The notes under the pieces were generated by a model. That model had not been told where the DNA came from, searched no databases, and saw only the letters and a list, made by a program, of their open reading frames with translations. From Burkholderiales bacterium (lineage in GTDB: Bacteria; Pseudomonadota; Gammaproteobacteria; Burkholderiales; SG8-39), in contig JAOSJV010000001.1 in NCBI GenBank assembly GCA_027493935.1, positions 2,069,157-2,133,156 on the forward strand: 64,000 nucleotides of DNA, in the 5' to 3' direction. Numbering within the stretch: position 1 is the stretch's first letter; each line of letters starts with the position of its first letter. A program made the position numbers and the translations under genes. This document shows positions 26,044 through 34,935 of the stretch, piece by piece.

Positions 26044-27924
26044 GTGACGAGCATCGTCGTCCAGTTCCTGAACGGCCTGGCGGGCGCCTCCACGCTGTTC
26101 CTGATCGCGGTCGGCCTGTCGCTAATCTTCGGCGTGACGCGGATCGTGAACTTCGCGCACGGCTCGCTCTACATGCTCGGCATCTACATCGCTTACAGCG
26201 CGGTGGGTGCGTTCGGCGCCGCGGGTGCGCTCGGGTTCTGGGGCGCGATCCTCGCCGCGGCGTTCGCGGTCGGCCTGTTCGGCGCACTGGTCGAGGTGCT
26301 GATCCTGCGCCGCATCTACCAGGCGCCCGAGCTCTTCCAGCTGCTCGCGACCTTCGCGCTCGTGCTGATGGTCAAGGACTTCGTGCTTTGGGCGTGGGGC
26401 CCCGAGGACCTGCTCGGGCCGCGTGCACCCGGGCTGGACGGCGCCGTGACGATCCTCGGCCAGCGGTTCCCCGAGTACGACCTGTTCATGATCGCCGTCG
26501 GGCCGGTGGTGCTCGGCCTGCTGTGGCTGTTGCTGAACCGCACCCGCTGGGGCACGCTGGTGCGCGCGGCGACGCAGGACCGCGAGATGGTCGGTGCGCT
26601 CGGCGTGAACCAGAAGTGGCTGTTCACCGGCGTCTTCGCGCTCGGCGCCTGCCTCGCCGGGCTCGGCGGCGCGCTGCAGGTGCCGCGCGAGCCGGCGCAG
26701 CTCTTCCTCGACCTCACCGCGATCGCCGACGCATTCGTCATCGTGGTGGTCGGCGGCATGGGCAGCATCCCCGGTGCGTTCCTCGCCGCGCTGATCATCG
26801 GCGAGGTGAAGGCGTTCTGCATCGGGCTCGGCAACGTGACGCTCCTCGGCGTCGAGGTCTCGTTCTCCAAGCTGACCCTGGTCATCGAGTTCATCGTGAT
26901 GGCGATCGTGCTGGTGGTGCGGCCGTGGGGCCTCCTCGGACGCCCGCAGGCCGCGCAGCGGGCGGCGCCCACGCACATCGAGCCGCCGCTGCGCGCGGCG
27001 CCGCGCGGGCTCGCCGCCGGCGCCGCCGTGCTCGCGCTCGTGCTCGCGGCGCTGCCGCTCACCGGGGCCGCGTATACGGTCGTGCTGATGACCGACATCC
27101 TGATCTTCGCGCTGTTCGCCGCCAGCCTGCACTTCATCATGGGCCCGGCGGGGATGGTGTCGTTCGGGCACGCGGCGTATTTCGGGCTCGGCGCCTACGG
27201 CGCGGGCCTGCTGTTGCTGCGCGCCGGGGCGCCGATGGAGGTGGCGCTTGCCGCCGGGCCGCTCGCCGCCGCGCTCGGCGCAGCGGTGTTCGGCTGGTTC
27301 TGCGTGCGGCTCGCCGGCGTCTACTTCGCGATGCTCACGCTCGCGTTCGCGCAGATCGGCTGGTCGGTCGTGTTCCAGTGGGACAGCTTCACCGGCGGCA
27401 GCAACGGGCTGGTCGGCGTGTGGCCGGCGGCGTGGCTCGCGTCGAAGAGCGCGTTCTACCTCTTCGCGCTCGTCCTGTGCGGCGCGGGACTCGCGGCCCT
27501 GCGGCGCATCCTGTTCTCGCCGTTCGGCTACGCGTTGCGCGCTGGGCGCGACTCGCCGCTGCGCTGCGACGCGATCGGAATCGACATCAAGCGGCTGCAA
27601 TGGGCGGCGTTCACGCTGGTCGGGGCGTTCGCCGGGATCGCCGGCGCGCTCTACGCCTTCTCGAAGGGCAGCGTCTCGCCGGACGTGATGGCGATCCCGC
27701 GCTCGGTGGACGCTCTGGTGATGGTGCTGCTCGGCGGCGTGCAGACGCTCGCGGGCCCGGCGGTCGGCGCGGCGGCGCTCACCTGGCTGCAGGACACGAT
27801 CGCGCGCAACACCGAGTACTGGCAGTCGCTGCTCGGCGCGACGATCCTCGTCATCGTGCTCGCGTTCCCGCAGGGGATCGTCGGATCGCTCTCCCGGCTC
27901 GGCGGGCGCACGGAGGCCGAGTGA
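26044..27924 (+). CDS. Fused LivH-LivM type ABC transporter permease
   Basis: 626 residues containing both membrane components of a Liv-type importer. Residues 1-300 are LivH-like (GLSLIFGVTRIVNFAHGSLY; FVIVVVGGMGSIPGAFLAAL). A linker near residues 300-320 (RPQAAQRAAPTHIEPPLRAA) leads to the LivM-like half (LHFIMGPAGMVSFGHAAYFG; DALVMVLLGGVQTLAGPAVG). About 16-18 hydrophobic segments are expected. It starts with GTG. Separate livH and livM genes are the rule, so this is a fusion, a form known in some proteobacteria. Its GTGA-type junction with the following ATPase gene suggests translational coupling. Works with the binding protein upstream and both ATPases downstream. Confidence 0.93.
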   Translation: MTSIVVQFLNGLAGASTLFLIAVGLSLIFGVTRIVNFAHGSLYMLGIYIAYSAVGAFGAAGALGFWGAILAAAFAVGLFGALVEVLILRRIYQAPELFQLLATFALVLMVKDFVLWAWGPEDLLGPRAPGLDGAVTILGQRFPEYDLFMIAVGPVVLGLLWLLLNRTRWGTLVRAATQDREMVGALGVNQKWLFTGVFALGACLAGLGGALQVPREPAQLFLDLTAIADAFVIVVVGGMGSIPGAFLAALIIGEVKAFCIGLGNVTLLGVEVSFSKLTLVIEFIVMAIVLVVRPWGLLGRPQAAQRAAPTHIEPPLRAAPRGLAAGAAVLALVLAALPLTGAAYTVVLMTDILIFALFAASLHFIMGPAGMVSFGHAAYFGLGAYGAGLLLLRAGAPMEVALAAGPLAAALGAAVFGWFCVRLAGVYFAMLTLAFAQIGWSVVFQWDSFTGGSNGLVGVWPAAWLASKSAFYLFALVLCGAGLAALRRILFSPFGYALRAGRDSPLRCDAIGIDIKRLQWAAFTLVGAFAGIAGALYAFSKGSVSPDVMAIPRSVDALVMVLLGGVQTLAGPAVGAAALTWLQDTIARNTEYWQSLLGATILVIVLAFPQGIVGSLSRLGGRTEAE

Positions 27925-28673
27925 GCGCGGTGCTCGCGGTCGATCGGCTGAGCAAGGCTTTCGGCGGCGTCCAGGCGGTGCAGGGCGTCTCGTTCGTGCT
28001 CGGCGAGGGCGAGCTCCTCGCGATGATCGGGCCGAACGGGGCCGGCAAGACGACGTGCTTCAACATGGTGAACGGCCAACTCGCGCCCGACTCCGGCAGC
28101 GTGCGCATCGGCGGCGCGGACACCGTCGGGCGCCCGCCGCGCGACATCTGGCGCATGGGCGTCGGGCGCACGTTCCAGATCACCGCGACGTTCGCGTCGA
28201 TGACAGTGCGCGAGAACGTCCAGATGGCGCTCATCTCGCACCGGCGGCGCCTCGCGAGCTTGTGGACGCGCGCAGCCTCGCTCTACCGCGACGAAGCCGA
28301 TCGCCTGCTCGAGCGCGTCGGCATCCGCGAGCAGGCCGAGCGCGCGTGCTCGGTGCTCGCCTACGGCGACCTGAAGCGCGTGGAGCTCGCGGTCGCGCTC
28401 GCGAACGAGCCGCGCCTGCTGCTGATGGACGAGCCGACCGCCGGCATGGCGCCGAAGGAGCGCATCACGCTGATGGAGCTCGTCGGCCAGATCGTGCGCG
28501 AGCGACGCATCGCCGTGCTCTACACCGAGCACGACATGGATGTGGTCTTCGGGCACGCCGATCGCGTGATCGTGCTCGACCGCGGGCGGCTGATCGCCTC
28601 CGGCACCGGCGACGAGGTGCGCGAGGACCCGCAGGTGCGGCAGGTCTATCTCGGCTCGCGAGGGCACGGGTGA
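27921..28673 (+). CDS. ABC transporter ATP-binding protein, LivG type
   Basis: 250 residues. Walker A is GPNGAGKTTC; Walker B is LLLMDEPTAGMAP, where the extended AGMAP is typical of LivG. The H-loop is in YTEHDMDVVF. The ABC signature appears as LAYGDLKRVELAVAL, with YGDLK in place of LSGGQ, which is a normal variant for LivG proteins (often YGxQR). GTG at 27921 overlaps the permease stop. It energises the importer together with the LivF-type ATPase encoded next. Cytosolic face of the inner membrane. Confidence 0.93.
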   Translation: MSAVLAVDRLSKAFGGVQAVQGVSFVLGEGELLAMIGPNGAGKTTCFNMVNGQLAPDSGSVRIGGADTVGRPPRDIWRMGVGRTFQITATFASMTVRENVQMALISHRRRLASLWTRAASLYRDEADRLLERVGIREQAERACSVLAYGDLKRVELAVALANEPRLLLMDEPTAGMAPKERITLMELVGQIVRERRIAVLYTEHDMDVVFGHADRVIVLDRGRLIASGTGDEVREDPQVRQVYLGSRGHG

Positions 28674-29389
28674 GCGGCGCCGCCGCCGTGCTCGAGCTGG
28701 CCGGCGTGCACGCGTACTACGGCCGCGCGCACATCCTCGCCGACGTGTCGCTTGCGGTCGCGCGCGGCGAGGTCGCGGTGCTGCTCGGGCGCAACGGCGC
28801 CGGCAAGTCGACGACGCTGAAGACGATCATCGGGCTGGTGCCGGCCGCGCGCGGCGAGATCCGTTTCGACGGCCGGCGCATCGACGGCCTGGCGCCGTAC
28901 CGCATCGCCGCGGCCGGCCTCGGTTACGTGCCGGAGGACCGGCGCATCTTCACCGACCTGACGGTGGCGGAGAACCTCGACGTCGGGCGCCAGCCGCCGC
29001 GCGCCGGGGCGCCGGCCTGGACGGTCGACCGGGTGTGCGCGCTGTTCCCGAACCTGAAGGAGATGCAGCACCGCCCGGGCGGCCGGACCTCGGGCGGCGA
29101 GCAGCAGATGCTCACCATCGCCCGCACGCTGATGGGCAACCCGTCGTGCATCCTGCTCGACGAGCCCTCGGAGGGGCTGGCGCCGGTGATCGTCGACCAG
29201 ATGGCCGCGGCGATCAAGGAGCTCAAGGCCGAGGGCGTCGCCGTGTTGCTCTCCGAGCAGAACCTGCACTTCGCGACCGAGGTCGCCGACCGCGCCTACA
29301 TCATCGAGAAGGGGCGCATCCGCTTCTCCGGCACCATCGCGGAGCTCGCCGCGAACGCCGAGGTGCGCAACAACTATCTCGCGGTATAG
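28670..29389 (+). CDS. ABC transporter ATP-binding protein, LivF type
   Basis: 239 residues. Walker A is GRNGAGKSTT, the signature TSGGEQQMLTIARTL, Walker B ILLDEPSEGLAPVIV, and the H-loop lies in SEQNLHFA, with Gln-Asn-Leu replacing His as is common in LivF proteins. GYVPEDRRIFTDLTV is the LivF Q-loop and following segment. GTG at 28670 overlaps the stop of the LivG-type gene. It is the last of the four transporter genes; the HyuA-like gene begins about 60 bases later, so co-transcription is likely. Confidence 0.93.
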   Translation: MSGAAAVLELAGVHAYYGRAHILADVSLAVARGEVAVLLGRNGAGKSTTLKTIIGLVPAARGEIRFDGRRIDGLAPYRIAAAGLGYVPEDRRIFTDLTVAENLDVGRQPPRAGAPAWTVDRVCALFPNLKEMQHRPGGRTSGGEQQMLTIARTLMGNPSCILLDEPSEGLAPVIVDQMAAAIKELKAEGVAVLLSEQNLHFATEVADRAYIIEKGRIRFSGTIAELAANAEVRNNYLAV

Positions 29390-29451
29390 CACGGGCGGCG
29401 GTGGGCGAACTCGACCAGGAGATCGGCGCTCCGGCGATCGGCGCCGAAGGC

Positions 29452-31483
29452 ATGAGCAGGATTGCCGGCATCGACGTGGGCGGCACGTTCACCGATCTCG
29501 TGCTGATCGACGAGGACTCGGGCGCGCTCGAGCTGGCGAAGGTGCTCACGACGCCGGACAACCAGGCGCTCGGCGTGCTCACCGCGCTGGCGAAGACGGG
29601 CACGGCGCTCGGAGCTCTCGCGGCGATCGTGCACGGGACGACGACCACGACGAACGCGATGCTGGAGCGCAGGATCGCGCGCGTCGGGCTCATCACCACC
29701 CGGGGGTTCCGCGACGTGCTCGAGCTCGGCCGGCGCACCCGCCCGCGCCCCCTACGGTTTGCTCGGGTCGTTCACGCCGCTCGTCGAGCGCGAGCTCCGG
29801 CTCGAAGTCGACGAACGCGTCGATGCCGAGGGCCGCGTCGTGCGGCCGCTGGACGAGACGGCGGTGGCGCAGGCGGCGCAGCGGCTCGCCGCGCTCGGTG
29901 CCGAGAGCATCGTGATCCATTTCCTGCACAGCTACGTCAATCCGGCGCACGAGCTGCGCGCCGCCGAGATCGTTCGCCGCGCGTGGCCGAACGGCTACGT
30001 GACCGCCGGCCACACGATCATCTCCGAGTATCGCGAGTACGAGCGCGGCGTCACCGCGGCGGTAAACGCCGCGGTTCGCCCGGTGCTGCAGCGCTACCTC
30101 GAGCGCCTGCGCGGCGAGCTCGCCACGCGCGGCTTCACGCGCGAGCTCCTGGTCATGCAGGGCAACGGAGGCACGGTGGCGGCGTCGATCGCGGCCGAAG
30201 CCGCGGTGAACACGGTGATGTCGGGCCCGGCCTCGGGCGTGATCGCCGCGGCGTATACGGCGCGCGCCGCCGGGTACCCGAACGTCGTCAGCTACGACAT
30301 GGGCGGCACGTCGACCGACGTGGCGCTCATCCAGAACGGTCTGCCGCAGGTCTCGGCCGAGCTCGAGCTCGAGTACGCCATGCCGATCCACGTCCCGATG
30401 GTCGACGTTCACACGATCGGCGCCGGCGGCGGCTCGATCGCGCGGCTGAACGAGGCAGGACTGTTGCAGGTCGGACCGCAGAGCGCGGGCGCCGTGCCGG
30501 GACCGATCTGCTACGGGCGCGGCGGCACGCGCGTTACCATCACCGACGCCAACCTGCTGCTCGGCCGGCTGGATCCGCGCAAGCTCCTCGCCGTCGACCG
30601 CCCGGTCACGCTCGAGGCCGTGCGCGATGCAATCGACCGCGCGATCGGACGCGCGCTCGGGCTCGCGCCCGAGCAGGCGGCGGCGGCGATCGTGCGGGTG
30701 GCGAACGACAACATGGCGGGTGCCATCCGCATGGTGAGCCTCGCGCGCGGGCACGATCCGCGCGACTTCGCGCTGTTCGCGTTCGGCGGCGCCGGCCCGC
30801 TGCACGCGGTGGCGCTCGCGCGCGAGCTCGGAATCCCACGCGTGCTGATCCCGGCGCGGCCCGGGCTCACCAACGCGCTCGGTTGCGTCGCGGCCGACGT
30901 GCGGCACGATTTCGTGCGCACGGTCAACCGACCGCTGCCGGCGCTGCAGCGGGGCCTCGTGCGCGGCGTCCTGGAGGCGCAGGTCGCCGAGGGCCGGGCG
31001 ATGATCGAGCGCGAGCGTGTCAGGGTCGAGGGCATCGAGTGCGTGCACCGCGCCGACATGCAGTTCCAGGGCCAGAGCCACATTCTCGCCGTCGCGCTTC
31101 CGGACGCGCGCATCGGTCCGGCCGCGCTGCACCGGCTGTTCGAGGAGGCCTACTGGCAGCGCTTCGGCGTCGAGCTGAAGGAGATCCGGCCGGTGCTGGT
31201 CGGCCTGCACACGGCGGTGATCGGCAAGCGGCCCGCGGTGCCGCTCGCGGCGCTCGCCGCCGGCGCGCCGGGCACCGTGCTCGCCGACGCCGAGATCGAC
31301 CGCCGTGCGGTATGGTTCGACGGCGCGCCGATCGCGACGCCGGTCTACCGCCGTGAGCGCCTGCCGTGCGGCGCGCAGTTCGCCGGCCCGGCGATCGTGG
31401 AGCAGCTCGATGCGACCGCGGTGATCGAGCCGGGCAACCGGGTGGCAATCGACGCGCTCGGGAATCTCGTCGTCACGCTATGA
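29452..31483 (+). CDS. hyuA: Hydantoinase/oxoprolinase HyuA-type subunit, interrupted by a 1-base insertion
   Basis: This is the ATP-binding subunit of N-methylhydantoinase/5-oxoprolinase-type enzymes, which open cyclic amides with ATP. Visible are GIDVGGTFTDLVLID and VSYDMGGTSTDVALIQ (the two phosphate-binding loops of the actin-like fold), HGTTTTTNAML, and VMSGPASGVIAAA. The frame breaks near 29750, where a C5 run stands for an expected C4 before TACGGTTTGCTC. Removing one C joins RPRPYGLLGSFTPLVERELR and gives 676 residues, the family length. The ATG at 29452 fits the family; a GTG at 29401 would add 17 residues. It is encoded with the EthD-like and HyuB-type genes through ATGA and GTGA overlaps. 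Could equally act on hydantoins, oxoproline or a related lactam. Confidence 0.85.
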
Positions 31484-32061
31484 GCCGGAGTGGACAGTGC
31501 GCAGCGCGCGGTGGACAGAGATCGGAGCCCCGCCGTCGCCTGCACTCTTTCGACGGTCCGCCGTGTATTGCCCACTGCCCGCATGTCGCGACCTACGAGC
31601 TCGAGCGGCCCGAGGTGCTGGAGGCCGCGGCCTTTCTCGCCCGCGTCGGGGACGACTTCTCGCCCTGGTCGAAGCGCTGCCTCGGGCGTGCGCTGCTGTT
31701 TCGCCGCCGGGCCTGCGCGCAGATCCTGCCGGGTGATGCGTTCCCGCCGGCCGGGTCGCGCGCGCTCTTCCTCGCCTGCGGCGACGTGCCGGCCGGGCAC
31801 GAGGTCGGGTTCAATCGCTGGTACGATGAGGAGCACGTGCCGCTCCTCGCGCGAGTCCCGGGGGTGCTCTGCGCGCGCCGCTTCCGGGCGCGCAGCGCGA
31901 CGCTGCGCTACGTCGCGCTGTACGATCTCGCCGACGAGAGCGTTTCGCGCGCGCGCGAATGGCAGGCCGCGCGCGAGACCGAGTGGGCGCGGCGCATCGA
32001 CCGGCTGACCGAGAGTTGCAAATGGATCCTCAGGACCTACCGGGCGTACGCGCCGGCGTGA
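31480..32061 (+). CDS. Dimeric alpha/beta-barrel (DUF4286/EthD-like) protein with truncated N-terminal repeat
   Basis: 193 residues. The second half is a complete small alpha/beta unit: FNRWYDEEHVPLLARVPGVL, then YVALYDLADE and WAARRI-type ending, as in DUF4286/EthD-like proteins. The first half contains only the end of a similar unit (VATYELERPEVLEAAAFLAR), so a tandem repeat appears to have lost or garbled its beginning. The first 35 residues are low-quality basic sequence, and an indel here is possible. The ATG overlaps the hyuA stop. Family members are often found in aromatic or acyl-CoA catabolic gene sets, but their reactions are mostly unknown. Position between hyuA and hyuB suggests a role in the same pathway. 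Confidence 0.65.
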   Translation: MSRSGQCAARGGQRSEPRRRLHSFDGPPCIAHCPHVATYELERPEVLEAAAFLARVGDDFSPWSKRCLGRALLFRRRACAQILPGDAFPPAGSRALFLACGDVPAGHEVGFNRWYDEEHVPLLARVPGVLCARRFRARSATLRYVALYDLADESVSRAREWQAARETEWARRIDRLTESCKWILRTYRAYAPA

Positions 32062-33824
32062 TCGACCCGATCACGCTGGTCGTGATCCAGAACGGCCTGC
32101 AGCAGGTGTGCAACGAAATGGACCTCGCGTTCGCGCGCGCGGCGTTCTCGCCGGTCATCTCGGAGGCGCTCGACCGCTCGGACGGCATCTACCATCGCGA
32201 CACCGGCGAGCTCGTCGCGCAGGGCGAGCTCGGACTGCCGGTCTTCGTCGGCACGATGCAGTTCTCGACCCAGGCCGTGATCGAGCGCGTGCGCGCGCAG
32301 GGCACCCGGGTCGAGGAGGGCGACCTCTTCGTCGTCAACGACCCCTACCTCGGCGGCACCCACCTGATGGACGTGCGGTTCGTGAAGCCGTTCTTCCACC
32401 AGGGGGCGGCTCTTCGCGTGGCTCGCCAACACCGGGCACTGGCCGGACATCGGCGGCGTCGTGCCGGGCGGGTTCTCGGCGAACGCAACCGAGGTGGAGC
32501 AGGAGGGCCTGCGGCTGCCGCCGGTGAAGCTCTACAAGCGCGGCGTGCTGGACCAGGAGATCCTCTCGATCATCCTGTCGAACATCCGCATCGCGGACCA
32601 GCGCATCGGCGACATCAAGGCGCAGGCGGCCGCGCTCGCGATCGGCGAGAAGCGGCTCGCGGCGCTCGTCGACCGCTACGGCGCCGACACCGTCGAGCAG
32701 GCGATCGGCGAGCTGAAGGCGCGCGCGGCGCAGCAGATGCGCGCCAAGATCGCAGCGATCCCGGACGCGGCAACTACGAGGGCGAGGCATTCGTGGACTC
32801 CGATGGCGTGGTCGATGAGCCGCTGCGCATCGCGATGCGCATCGACAAGCGCGGCGAAACGTTGACCTTCGACATGTCCGGCTCCTCGCCGCCGTGCCGC
32901 GGGCCGATGAACAGCGTGATCGCGACCACCAAATCCTCGATCTACCTCGCGGTCAAGCACGTCTTCCCCGACGTCCCGATCAACGCCGGCACGTTCGATC
33001 CGCTGCGCATCGTCGAGCCGCGGGGAACCTTCCTCTACGCGGAGTATCCGCGGCCGGTGTCCGGTTGCGCCGCGGAAGTGAGCCAGCGCATCGCTGAAGC
33101 GGTGTTCGCGGCGCTGGTCAAGGCGATTCCGGACAAGCTCTTCGCGGCACCGGCCGGCACCTCGGGCAATCTCTCGGTGGGCGGCTACGATCCGCAACGC
33201 GGGCGCTCGTACGTCATGTACGTCATCTCCGGCGGCGGCTACGGCGGCTCGTTGCACGGCGACGGCCTCTCGAACGGGTGCTCGACGATCGGCATCTCGA
33301 AGACCACGCCGATCGAGGTGATCGAGCAGTACTATCCGGTGCTGTTCGAGGAGTACTCGCTCGCCGAAGGGTCGGGCGGCGCCGGCGAGTTCCGCGGCGG
33401 CTTCGGCGTGAACTACAAGATCCGGCTGCGGCGCGGTGAGGCGCGCGCCTCGATGGTCATGGACCACGGCCGGTTCGGCCCGCAGGGGGCGGTCGGCGGC
33501 GCCGCGGGCGGCGTGAACCGAGTGCGCATCGTCCGGGGCGGCGTGCCGTATGTTCCGCCGCACCTGTCGAAGGACCAGGGCATCGCGATCGGCGCGGGCG
33601 ACCTGATCGAGGTCACCACGCCCGGGGGCGGCGGCTTCGGCGATCCGCACCGGCGCGCTCCGGAGCGCGTGGCGCGCGACGTCGCGCACGGGTATTACAC
33701 GCGCGAGGCGGCGGACGCGCGCTTCGGCGTGGTGCTCGACGCCGAGGGCCGGGTCGACGCGGCGGCGACCGCCGCGCGGCGCGCGGTTGCGCATGCGTCC
33801 GCGCGGACGACGGAGAAAGCGTGA
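32058..33824 (+). CDS. hyuB: Hydantoinase/oxoprolinase HyuB-type subunit, with two frame breaks
   Basis: This is the B subunit partner of HyuA. Conserved blocks: TLVVIQNGLQQVCNEMDLAF, SPVISEALDRSDGIYH, VVNDPYLGGTHLMDV, DRYGADTVEQAI, LTFDMSGSSPPCRGPMNS and GGGYGGSLHGDG, ending with TTPGGGGFGDPHRR. The frame breaks near 32408, where a G5 run stands for G4 (restoring FFHQGRLFAWLANTGHWPD), and near 32773 before NYEGEAF. With both corrected the protein has about 588 residues. A GTG at 32058 overlaps the preceding stop; an ATG at 32022 is an alternative. HyuA and HyuB together form the ATP-dependent cyclic-amide hydrolase. Downstream the HSD10-like gene starts 77 bases later. Confidence 0.85.
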   Translation: MIDPITLVVIQNGLQQVCNEMDLAFARAAFSPVISEALDRSDGIYHRDTGELVAQGELGLPVFVGTMQFSTQAVIERVRAQGTRVEEGDLFVVNDPYLGGTHLMDVRFVKPFFHQGAALRVARQHRALAGHRRRRAGRVLGERNRGGAGGPAAAAGEALQARRAGPGDPLDHPVEHPHRGPAHRRHQGAGGRARDRREAARGARRPLRRRHRRAGDRRAEGARGAADARQDRSDPGRGNYEGEAFVDSDGVVDEPLRIAMRIDKRGETLTFDMSGSSPPCRGPMNSVIATTKSSIYLAVKHVFPDVPINAGTFDPLRIVEPRGTFLYAEYPRPVSGCAAEVSQRIAEAVFAALVKAIPDKLFAAPAGTSGNLSVGGYDPQRGRSYVMYVISGGGYGGSLHGDGLSNGCSTIGISKTTPIEVIEQYYPVLFEEYSLAEGSGGAGEFRGGFGVNYKIRLRRGEARASMVMDHGRFGPQGAVGGAAGGVNRVRIVRGGVPYVPPHLSKDQGIAIGAGDLIEVTTPGGGGFGDPHRRAPERVARDVAHGYYTREAADARFGVVLDAEGRVDAAATAARRAVAHASARTTEKA

Positions 33825-33901
33825 TCTGGATCGACGCCGGAGGCGGCGCGCGTCGGGCATTCTCGGGAATCATCAACCATTCATAGACAGGCGGAGCAAA
33901 T

Positions 33902-34669
33902 ATGCAGATCAAGGGCAGCACGTTCATCGTCACCGGCGGCGCATCGGGTTTGGGCGAGGGCACGGTCAGGATGCTCGCCGCGAACGGCGCGAACGTCGTC
34001 ATCGCGGATCTCCAGGCCGACAAGGGCGAGGCGCTGGCAAGCGAGCTCGGCAAGAGCGCGCAGTTCGCGAAGTGCGACGTGACGAGCGAGGCCGACGGCA
34101 AGGCCGCGGTCGAGGCCGCACTCGGCCGCTTCGGCGGGCTGCACGGCCTCGTCAACTGCGCCGGGATCGCGATCGGCGAGAAGACCGTCGGCAAGGAGGG
34201 GCCGCACTCGCTCGCCTCGTTCGCCAAGACCGTGACGATCAACCTGATCGGCACGTTCAACATGATCCGGCTCGCGGCGGCGGCGATGGTCAGGCAGCCG
34301 CCGCAGGCGAGCGGCGAGCGCGGGGTGATCGTCAACACCGCCTCGGTCGCGGCCTTCGACGGCCAGATCGGCCAGGCCGCCTATTCGGCCTCAAAGGGCG
34401 GGATCGTCGGCATGACCCTGCCGATCGCGCGTGACCTCGCGCGCGATGGCATCCGCGTGTTGACGATCGCGCCCGGGATCTTCGAGACGCCGATGCTGCA
34501 CGGGCTGCCGAAGGAGATCCAGGATTCGCTCGGAAGACAGGTGCCGTTCCCCTCGCGCCTCGGGCGCGCCGCCGAGTACGCGCAGCTCGTCAAGGCGATG
34601 GTCGAGATCGAGATGCTGAACGGAGAGACCGTGCGTCTGGACGGCGCCATAAGATTGGCGCCGAAGTGA
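33902..34669 (+). CDS. HSD10-like short-chain dehydrogenase (3-hydroxyacyl-CoA dehydrogenase type II)
   Basis: 255 residues closely following the HSD17B10 pattern: [20 protein letters not shown] (TGxxxGxG), [27 protein letters not shown], and the catalytic region [20 protein letters not shown] with YSASKGG giving YxxxK. The ending [14 protein letters not shown] and [20 protein letters not shown] are also typical. Known members oxidise 3-hydroxyacyl-CoA or 3-hydroxy-2-methylbutyryl-CoA with NAD+. The ATG follows GCGGAGCAAAT. The gene is on the same strand as the Hyu genes but after a 77-base gap; a repeat separates it from the TPP enzyme. It suggests that the pathway here leads to a hydroxyacyl-CoA. 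Confidence 0.9.
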   Translation: MQIKGSTFIVTGGASGLGEGTVRMLAANGANVVIADLQADKGEALASELGKSAQFAKCDVTSEADGKAAVEAALGRFGGLHGLVNCAGIAIGEKTVGKEGPHSLASFAKTVTINLIGTFNMIRLAAAAMVRQPPQASGERGVIVNTASVAAFDGQIGQAAYSASKGGIVGMTLPIARDLARDGIRVLTIAPGIFETPMLHGLPKEIQDSLGRQVPFPSRLGRAAEYAQLVKAMVEIEMLNGETVRLDGAIRLAPK

Positions 34670-34704
34670 CCGCGCACGCGCGAGCGACGCTCGCGCAACG
34701 CGCG

Positions 34705-34792
34705 GTCATCCCCGCGGAGGCGGGGATCCAGCGGGGCGCCCGCCGTCCCGCGAGCGGCCGCCTGGATTCCGGCTTTCGCGGGAGTGACGAGT
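34705..34792. repeat. Dispersed inverted repeat of the GTCATCCCC...GGGAGTGAC type
   Basis: The element begins GTCATCCCCGCGGAGGCGGG and ends GGATTCCGGCTTTCGCGGG followed by AGTGACGAG. Its ends are inverted relative to one another, giving a MITE-like structure about 90 bases long. Related copies are at 54558. The gap 34670-34935 holds no other recognisable gene. Confidence 0.7.
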
Positions 34793-34935
34793 GCCTCGAG
34801 CGCCGCAGGCTGCGCCGGGCTACCGGGCACTCGGCCCCGCGCAGCAAGATCCCCTCCCGGGGCAGCGGCGCCTGGGTTCGGCTAGACTACCCGCATCCGG
34901 ATCGCTCCCGCAGTCCTTCGGCCAGGAGGCTTGCC

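Noticed and set aside
21578..26287. Very long minus-strand open frame of about 1,570 codons
   Set aside because: It is antisense to the molybdenum hydroxylase and binding-protein genes, has Arg/Ala/His-rich composition and no domain. It is a by-product of high GC content with few stop codons.
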